7,580 bases of DNA, taken from positions 1 to 7,580 of the forward strand of contig CAJWPV010000058.1 in assembly GCA_913045395.1 (NCBI GenBank). Reading direction: 5' to 3'. Origin of the DNA: an uncultured Verrucomicrobiota bacterium. Its GTDB lineage: Bacteria; Verrucomicrobiota; Verrucomicrobiia; Limisphaerales; UBA1096. Position 1 is the first letter of the stretch. Each line of letters begins with the position of its first letter. The position numbers and the translations under genes are program-made. The notes below the pieces were generated by a model. The model was not told where the DNA came from. It worked only from the letters and a program-made list of their open reading frames with translations, and ran no database searches. Shown one piece after another: positions 1 to 5,008 of the stretch.

Positions 1-2442
1 ATCGAGAACCCCAAAAACGTGCGCCGCTCCGAGGGTGCCCTTGAGGTGCGCGGCAAGACGCTCATCCATTCCGACAAACCGGCGACGAAGATCACCGAGG
101 CGGTTCGCCGCACTGGCGAGATCACTGTTGAGGCTTGGGTGCGCCCGGCCAATACCAAGCAATCCGGGCCGGCGCGGATCATCTCGCTCTCCGGTAACAG
201 TTCGCAGCGCAATGTCACGCTTGGCCAGGAAGGGAACCAGTTCGACGCGCGTTTTCGCACGACCGACACCAGTGGTAACGGCCTGCCCTCGCTCAGCAGC
301 CAGGTCCGAAGTTTGTCGCTGAGATTGACCCATGTGGTTTACACGCGGAACCGCCTGGGTCTTGCGCGTTTGTTTGTGAATGGAAAACTTAGCGGAGACA
401 AAACCGTTGGTGGCAAGCTGTCGAACTGGGACAAGTCTTTTATGCTTGGTCTGGCCAACGAACTTACCAAGGGACGACATTGGCTTGGAACCTATCACTT
501 GGTGGCCGTTTACAGCCGTGACTTATCGAAGAAGGAGGTTGCTGAGCATTACAAGGCCGGTGTCAGTGCCGGGAACCCGGAGGTAATGTTGGCCGCATCG
601 GCTCAGTCGGCCAAGGAAAAGTTTTTCGATGATGAGATCGTCCCACTGCTTTCGCGGCACTGTCTCGAATGTCACGACACGGCAACCCGCAAGGGAAAGT
701 TGGACTTATCGAAGAAAGCAACGGCGTATGCTACCGGTAAAAATGAAACCGTGATTATTCCCGGCAAGGCAGCAAAGAGTTTGTTGTGGGAAGTGGTGGA
801 ATCGGGCGACATGCCGGACGAGCGTGATCCGTTGAGCGCGGACGAAAAGAAACTGCTGCGAAAGTGGATCGACGACGGCGCCGTGTGGACCACGGAGGAA
901 ATCGACCCGCTGGCCCACACGCACGACCGGCGCGCCAACAAAAACTGGGTTCGCCGCCTCACGGTGCCGGAGTATATCGAGACCGTGAGGAGCCTGACCG
1001 GCGTGGACATCGCGAAGGAGGCGCGGGAAATCCTGCCGCCGGATATCCGGGCCGACGGCTTCAGTAACACCTCCTACAACCTCTCCGTGGATCTCAAGCA
1101 CATTGAGGCCTACTCGAGGCTTGCCGGCATCATCGTCGGAAAAATGAATGTGCGGCAATTTGCAAAGCGCTTCTCAAAGAAACAGGGATTCACCGACGAT
1201 ATCATGCGCGATCTCGTGGCCAAGATGGGCAAATGGTTATTGCGCGGGCCACTCGAGGATCAAGAGGTGGCGGCGTTTCGCGGGGTTTCCACCACGGTGG
1301 CTGCCGCGGGGGGGACGTTCGAGGAGGCTCTCACGCTGCTGGTCGAGGCTATGCTGCAGTCGCCCCGCTTCCTCTATCGTGTAGAAAACGAGCGCGGCGA
1401 CGGCACCGCCTGGCCGGTGAGCGAATACGAGTTGGCCTCGCGGATGAGCTACATCATTTGGGGTGCACCGCCCGATGCTCAACTGCTCACGGCGGCCGAG
1501 AACGGCCAACTCTTCGAGGAGGACGGCTTGAATGCGCAACTCAAGCGGATGCTCGACGACCGGCGCGCAGCCAAGCGGTCCGCCGAGTTTATCCACGAAT
1601 GGCTCAACCTCGGCCGCTTGGCCAACTTGAAGCCCAACCCGGAAAAGTTTCCGCAATGGAATGCCGACTTGGCCAACGACATGCGTGCCGAGACGATCGC
1701 TTTTTTCGATGACGTGGTATGGAAGCAAAAACGCCCGATGGCCGACCTGCTCAATGCCAAGGTCACCTACGCCACTCCACGCTTGGCCAGGCACTACGGC
1801 CTGCCTGTACTGGGTGAGGGCCTGTCCAGGTACGACCTGAAATCCGTCCCCGAGCGGGGCGGTCTGCTGACTCAAGGCAGCGTGTTGACTATTGGCGGCG
1901 ATGAGGCGTCGATGGTGACGCGCGGACTCTTCGTGCTGCACGACCTTCTGCGAAGCGGGGTGAAAGATCCGCCGCCATCGGTCAACACCGAGCCGGTGCC
2001 ATCGAAGGCCGGATTGACCCAGCGCAACATCGCCAGGAAACGCATCGCGGACAAGACCTGCGGCGGCTGCCACATTAAGTTCGAGCCGCTGGCGTTCGGG
2101 CTGGAAAAGTTCGACGGTATCGGCGCGTTTCACGAAAAGGACGAGCACGGCAACACCCTCCGTGACGACGGCAAAATCCTCTTTCCCGGCACGGCCAAGA
2201 CGGTGCCGTACGAGTCCTGCGCCGAGTTGATGAACCTGCTCGCCGGCAGCGACCGCGTCCAGCAATGCCTGACCTGGAAGGTGGCCCAGTTCGCGCTTGG
2301 CCGACCGCTTGGCCCGGCCGACACTCGCACGCTTGACAAGGTTCACCAAGCCGCGCAGAAGGCGGGTGGCACCTATGCCAGTCTGATGCGGGCCATCGTA
2401 AAAAGCGACCTAGTGCAAAAAATACAAACCGAAGCAAATTGA
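1..2442 (+). CDS. LamG-PSCyt1-PSD multidomain haem protein (5' partial)
   Basis: Residues are numbered from the first codon in the window. The frame is open to base 1, so the true start and presumably a signal peptide lie upstream; the GTG at 19 falls inside the LamG domain and is unlikely to be the start. Domains in order: LamG/ConA-like fold (about 12-188, EAWVRP strand motif); Planctomycete cytochrome c PSCyt1 (about 205-296) with CLECH (C221, C224, H225), M271 in a GDMPDE segment as likely distal haem ligand, and a closing WIDDGA; PSD3/DUF1587 (about 320-376, YIETVRSLTGVD and DIRADGF); PSD5/DUF1595 (about 389-461, LQSPRFLYRVE); PSD4/DUF1592 (about 471-600); PSCyt3/DUF1588 (about 616-712, RGGLLTQGSVL and a second haem site C687GGC690H691); PSD2/DUF1585 (about 736-808, ALGRPLGPADTR). 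The family is thought to act outside the cytoplasm; substrate and reaction are unknown. It is followed directly by its usual partner, a DUF1552 gene. Family assignment is firm; the functional role is inference. Confidence 0.93.
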   Translation: MENPKNVRRSEGALEVRGKTLIHSDKPATKITEAVRRTGEITVEAWVRPANTKQSGPARIISLSGNSSQRNVTLGQEGNQFDARFRTTDTSGNGLPSLSSQVRSLSLRLTHVVYTRNRLGLARLFVNGKLSGDKTVGGKLSNWDKSFMLGLANELTKGRHWLGTYHLVAVYSRDLSKKEVAEHYKAGVSAGNPEVMLAASAQSAKEKFFDDEIVPLLSRHCLECHDTATRKGKLDLSKKATAYATGKNETVIIPGKAAKSLLWEVVESGDMPDERDPLSADEKKLLRKWIDDGAVWTTEEIDPLAHTHDRRANKNWVRRLTVPEYIETVRSLTGVDIAKEAREILPPDIRADGFSNTSYNLSVDLKHIEAYSRLAGIIVGKMNVRQFAKRFSKKQGFTDDIMRDLVAKMGKWLLRGPLEDQEVAAFRGVSTTVAAAGGTFEEALTLLVEAMLQSPRFLYRVENERGDGTAWPVSEYELASRMSYIIWGAPPDAQLLTAAENGQLFEEDGLNAQLKRMLDDRRAAKRSAEFIHEWLNLGRLANLKPNPEKFPQWNADLANDMRAETIAFFDDVVWKQKRPMADLLNAKVTYATPRLARHYGLPVLGEGLSRYDLKSVPERGGLLTQGSVLTIGGDEASMVTRGLFVLHDLLRSGVKDPPPSVNTEPVPSKAGLTQRNIARKRIADKTCGGCHIKFEPLAFGLEKFDGIGAFHEKDEHGNTLRDDGKILFPGTAKTVPYESCAELMNLLAGSDRVQQCLTWKVAQFALGRPLGPADTRTLDKVHQAAQKAGGTYASLMRAIVKSDLVQKIQTEAN

Positions 2443-2444
2443 TG
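2440..2444 (+). promoter_or_regulatory. TGATG stop/start overlap (translational coupling)
   Basis: The TGA ending the cytochrome gene (2440-2442) shares its last base with the ATG of the DUF1552 gene (2442-2444). The preceding bases (GAAGCAAAT) offer only a weak purine stretch, so terminating ribosomes probably reinitiate here. This would tie synthesis of the two exported partners together. Confidence 0.7.
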
Positions 2445-2555
2445 AACAAAATAAACAGGCGAACCGTGCTCAAGGGATTGGGTGGCATGACGATTGGCCT
2501 GCCCGTCCTCGAGGAGATGGCCATCCTGGGCGCTGTGGCGGCCAAGGCCAAGGCC
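2442..2555 (+). other. Twin-arginine (Tat) signal peptide region of the DUF1552 protein
   Basis: The first 38 residues contain NRRTVLKG, matching the S/T-R-R-x-[FLV]-L-K pattern apart from Asn at the first position. A weakly hydrophobic stretch (GMTIGLPVL) and an alanine-rich AVAAKAKA before VPVR follow. This is typical of DUF1552/DUF1501 proteins. The hydrophobic core is interrupted by EEM, so the cleavage point is uncertain and the segment may act as an uncleaved export signal. Confidence 0.7.
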
Positions 2556-3851
2556 GTGCCGGTGCGGGCGTTCAACTTGTTTTTCGGGCTCGGCGTACCC
2601 GCCCCGCTGCAAACGGAGGGGTTCGAAGGCGTGCTCGAGCCGCTCAAGCCTCTCCGAGACAAGCTGCTCATTGTGCGCAAGGTCGACCAGGTGCGCTGTG
2701 ATGTCAGCGGCATCAACGCCCACTACGATGGTGCGACTGGCTCGTTCACGGCCATGCCGGCCGGAGGTGAGGCCAAGGCCGGCGGCCCCTCCATTGACCA
2801 GGTCGTTCGCAAAACTTTTTATCCCGACGGCATGCCGGCCGGAATGGTGCCGACGCTGATTGGCGGGACGTACTTCCGCCGAAGCCGCGTTGGGCGATAC
2901 GTGCATAGCTACCATGCCGACGGCACCGTCGCCGGGACGATGCAGGAAAAACCACGTGACCTATTTGACCGCGTGTTCGGAATGGTGTCCTTCGATGTCG
3001 GTGGGGATGCCCGCAAGCAGCGGCTCAAGCGCAGCGTGCTCGACACCGTCGTGGGGCAGTACAAGTTTTACACTGGTGCCAACTCCCCGCTTGGTGCGGC
3101 GTCCAAGGCCCGTGTCACCGAGCACCTCGAGCGCATCCGCGAGTTCGAGCAGCGCGCCTTCGAGATGAAAAAGAAACTTCCCGGGGCACCGACGCTCCCG
3201 CCGCGCTCGAAGGTCGCCCATGGCGGGCCGGCCGACCCGGGCGGGATGGGTATCGACATCACGCTCGAGGAACTTACCACTGAGTGGCGTCTGATGGCTG
3301 ACCTGTACGCATTGGCCATCCAGATGGATCGCGTGCGGTTCGGCTCCCTGACTTTTCTCGCCGCCGGCGAGCGCATCCGACTGACTGGCGACTACGAATA
3401 CGGCGGACGAAAAGTTTTCCAGTTCGACGATGCAACCCAGCACAACGCCACCGCCGACCAGGGCTGCAGCCACGAGTGGTGGCACAAGTTTAGCGAGGAG
3501 AAAAAGAACACACAGCTCCGCGCCCATGTCCACATGAAGATGCGCGAGCTCGCCTATTTTCTGAATCGGCTCGACGAACAGAAGGAGGCTAACGGCCGGT
3601 CGATCCTCGAGAACTCAATGATCACTATCTCCACCGAGTCGGGCGATGGCCGGCACAATGACTCCAAGCGCGAACTCTCCGGGGTGTTCCACGCGATCAC
3701 CGGCGCGAACGGCCGGTTCAAGTCCGGCATCGTCGACGTGGGCGCCGAGGGACTCGATGTGTATAACACGATGCTCGGGGCCGTGGGGGCCAAGGGCAGG
3801 CTCGGCCCGGGCAAGCGCGAGCCCCGCCACATCAGTTCCATCCTGGCCTAA
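2442..3851 (+). CDS. DUF1552 family protein with Tat signal
   Basis: A 469-residue protein, a normal length for DUF1552. I choose ATG 2442, which overlaps the preceding TGA (2440-2442) by one base; a TTG at 2439 would add only one residue. There is no strong Shine-Dalgarno, so translation is probably coupled to the upstream gene. The N-terminus carries a twin-arginine motif (NRRTVLKG, R6-R7), a short hydrophobic stretch and an AKA-VP possible cleavage site near residue 38, implying folded export. Family-like segments follow: the H94 region (INAHYDGATGSF), a GPSIDQV segment, the His-rich region around H344-H348, an LRAHVHMKMRELAYFLNRL helix, and STESGDGRHND (about 397-407), which resembles the SGxSDGNxH-type segment of the family. 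DUF1552 proteins are commonly encoded beside PSCyt/PSD cytochromes, as here. The reaction is unknown; a relationship to the sulfatase/alkaline-phosphatase-like DUF1501 proteins is often suggested but not shown by this sequence. Confidence 0.92.
   Translation: MNKINRRTVLKGLGGMTIGLPVLEEMAILGAVAAKAKAVPVRAFNLFFGLGVPAPLQTEGFEGVLEPLKPLRDKLLIVRKVDQVRCDVSGINAHYDGATGSFTAMPAGGEAKAGGPSIDQVVRKTFYPDGMPAGMVPTLIGGTYFRRSRVGRYVHSYHADGTVAGTMQEKPRDLFDRVFGMVSFDVGGDARKQRLKRSVLDTVVGQYKFYTGANSPLGAASKARVTEHLERIREFEQRAFEMKKKLPGAPTLPPRSKVAHGGPADPGGMGIDITLEELTTEWRLMADLYALAIQMDRVRFGSLTFLAAGERIRLTGDYEYGGRKVFQFDDATQHNATADQGCSHEWWHKFSEEKKNTQLRAHVHMKMRELAYFLNRLDEQKEANGRSILENSMITISTESGDGRHNDSKRELSGVFHAITGANGRFKSGIVDVGAEGLDVYNTMLGAVGAKGRLGPGKREPRHISSILA
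3848..3851. other. Interlocked stop codons of convergent genes
   Basis: The CTAA tetranucleotide holds the plus-strand TAA (3849-3851) of the DUF1552 gene and the minus-strand TAG (3848-3850) of the glycosyltransferase gene. There is therefore no intergenic space for a terminator, and any 3' end signal must lie inside the opposing gene. Confidence 0.9.
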
Positions 3852-5005
3852 GCTTTGGCCAGCAACCGCTTATAAAGCTCGTACTGCCGCTCGACGAGTT
3901 GCTCGACGCTGAATTCTTCTTTTACGAGTTCTCGGCCCGCTTGGCCAAGCGTGGTTCGCAATGGCGCATCGTTGGCCAGCTTGGCCAGACTCTCCTCCAG
4001 CTTGAGCAAGTCGCCCGGCTCGATGAGGTAACCGGTTTTTTTGTCGAGACAGACTTCGCCCGCGCCGTCGCAGTTGAAGGCCACGACCGGCTTGGCGGCG
4101 GCCATGGCCTGGGGCAGGGCACGCGGCAGGCCTTCGCGGCGGGAGAGGTGCACGAGCGCATCCATCACGCCGATGAGTGACGGGATTTCGGCAGGCGGCA
4201 CGAGGCCGGTGAAGAGAAAGTTTTGCTCGCAGCCGATCTGTTTAGCCAAGCGCTCGAACCGCCCGCGCCACACGCCGTCGCCGACGAGCAGGAAGCGAAT
4301 ATTAGGGATGCGCCTGGCCAGGCGCGGCGCGATGTCGAACAGGTCGTCGTGACCCTTCAACTCGAAGAGCCGGGCAATCTTGCCGACGACAAAGTCGCCC
4401 GGCGACAGGCCAAGTGACTCGCGCTTAGCTGGGGAGTTTTCCGCCTCGAGGAACGGTTGCAGGTTGAAGCCGCTCGGGATGCGCGTGTAGTCGTCCGCTT
4501 GCCCGATACCGGCGGCGAGGTATTGGTCGCGCATGGCGTCGGCGACGTTGATGAAGTGGTCGGTCATCCGCCCGGCCAAGTGCTCGGCGCTGCGGAATAG
4601 ACCGTTGGCCAGGCAGCCTTGAAACGGGCCGAACGACGGGCCGTGAATCGAGTGGATAATTTTTCGCACGCCGGCGCGCCTGGCTGCCAAGCGCCCGATG
4701 AAGCCGGCTTTTCCGCTGTGCGTGTGCACGATGTCCGGCCGGAACGACTCGAACCCGCGCTTGAGCTGCCGGCAGGCAAGATAGTCGCTCAGCGGCCGGA
4801 TGGGCCGGATGAGATTGGGGACGCGTTGAAACAGTCCGTCGACCTTTTCAACGAGCGGCTCGAGTGAGCCTTCAGGGCCGGTGGTGGGGCCGCAGTAAAG
4901 TCGGACATCAACATCCAGTTTTTCCTGCAAGCCAAGGACAGTAGCGACGGTGTTTTCCTGTGCGCCACCGATGATGAGACGGGTGATGACATGCGCGACG
5001 CGCAT
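3848..5005 (-). CDS. GT4-family glycosyltransferase
   Basis: A 385-residue, two-Rossmann (GT-B) enzyme of typical GT4 length, probably cytoplasmic or peripheral to the inner membrane, transferring a sugar from a nucleotide-sugar donor. The N-terminal acceptor domain has the glycine-rich MRVAHVITRLIIGGAQ opening (G13-G14) and HTHSGKAG (94-101). The donor domain has VGKIARLFELKGHDDL (R212, K217: the usual phosphate-contacting Arg/Lys pair), FLLVGDG (about 238-244), FTGLVPPAEIP, and the EX7E region REGLPRALPQAMA. There E291 is followed seven residues later by Q299, where classic members carry a second Glu. The start is ATG at 5005, 3 nt after the stop of the upstream membrane-protein gene; no clear Shine-Dalgarno is present, so coupling is likely. 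The stop codon interlocks with that of the convergent DUF1552 gene. Context suggests surface polysaccharide or glycoconjugate synthesis. Acceptor and donor cannot be told from sequence. Confidence 0.93.
   Translation of the reverse strand: MRVAHVITRLIIGGAQENTVATVLGLQEKLDVDVRLYCGPTTGPEGSLEPLVEKVDGLFQRVPNLIRPIRPLSDYLACRQLKRGFESFRPDIVHTHSGKAGFIGRLAARRAGVRKIIHSIHGPSFGPFQGCLANGLFRSAEHLAGRMTDHFINVADAMRDQYLAAGIGQADDYTRIPSGFNLQPFLEAENSPAKRESLGLSPGDFVVGKIARLFELKGHDDLFDIAPRLARRIPNIRFLLVGDGVWRGRFERLAKQIGCEQNFLFTGLVPPAEIPSLIGVMDALVHLSRREGLPRALPQAMAAAKPVVAFNCDGAGEVCLDKKTGYLIEPGDLLKLEESLAKLANDAPLRTTLGQAGRELVKEEFSVEQLVERQYELYKRLLAKA
3938..3951. repeat. 14-bp perfect palindrome, TTGGCCAA core
   Basis: CGCTTGGCCAAGCG is a perfect inverted repeat near the 3' end of the glycosyltransferase gene. 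The same 14 bases form the centre of the palindrome at 6676-6693. Here they are read in a different codon frame (through LGQAG), which argues against a purely amino-acid cause for the identity. Confidence 0.6.
4310..4325. repeat. 16-bp perfect palindrome, TGGCCA core
   Basis: GCGCCTGGCCAGGCGC is a perfect inverted repeat within the glycosyltransferase gene, encoding RLARR on the minus strand. It shares the TGGCCA centre with the palindromes at 3938-3951 and 6676-6693 but differs in its arms. Confidence 0.55.
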
Positions 5006-5008
5006 GGG

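Noticed and set aside
1308..1314. Run of seven G in the cytochrome gene, a possible frameshift site.
   Set aside because: The reading frame continues through it into conserved PSD5 and PSD4 sequence, so there is no sign of a frameshift.
1237..2349. Long minus-strand open frame (370 codons) opposite the cytochrome gene.
   Set aside because: It lies wholly antisense to conserved PSD4, PSCyt3 and PSD2 domains, shows no recognisable domain, and fits the chance open frames expected opposite a GC-rich gene.
2075..2915. Minus-strand open frames spanning the junction of the cytochrome and DUF1552 genes.
   Set aside because: Arg/Ala/Pro-rich shadow translations with no family resemblance; the plus-strand genes fully account for the region.
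4086..4115. GC-rich symmetric segment with GGCCATGGCC as a possible terminator or operator.
   Set aside because: Only 10 bp is perfectly symmetric, there is no T-tract, and it lies in the conserved donor-domain coding sequence.
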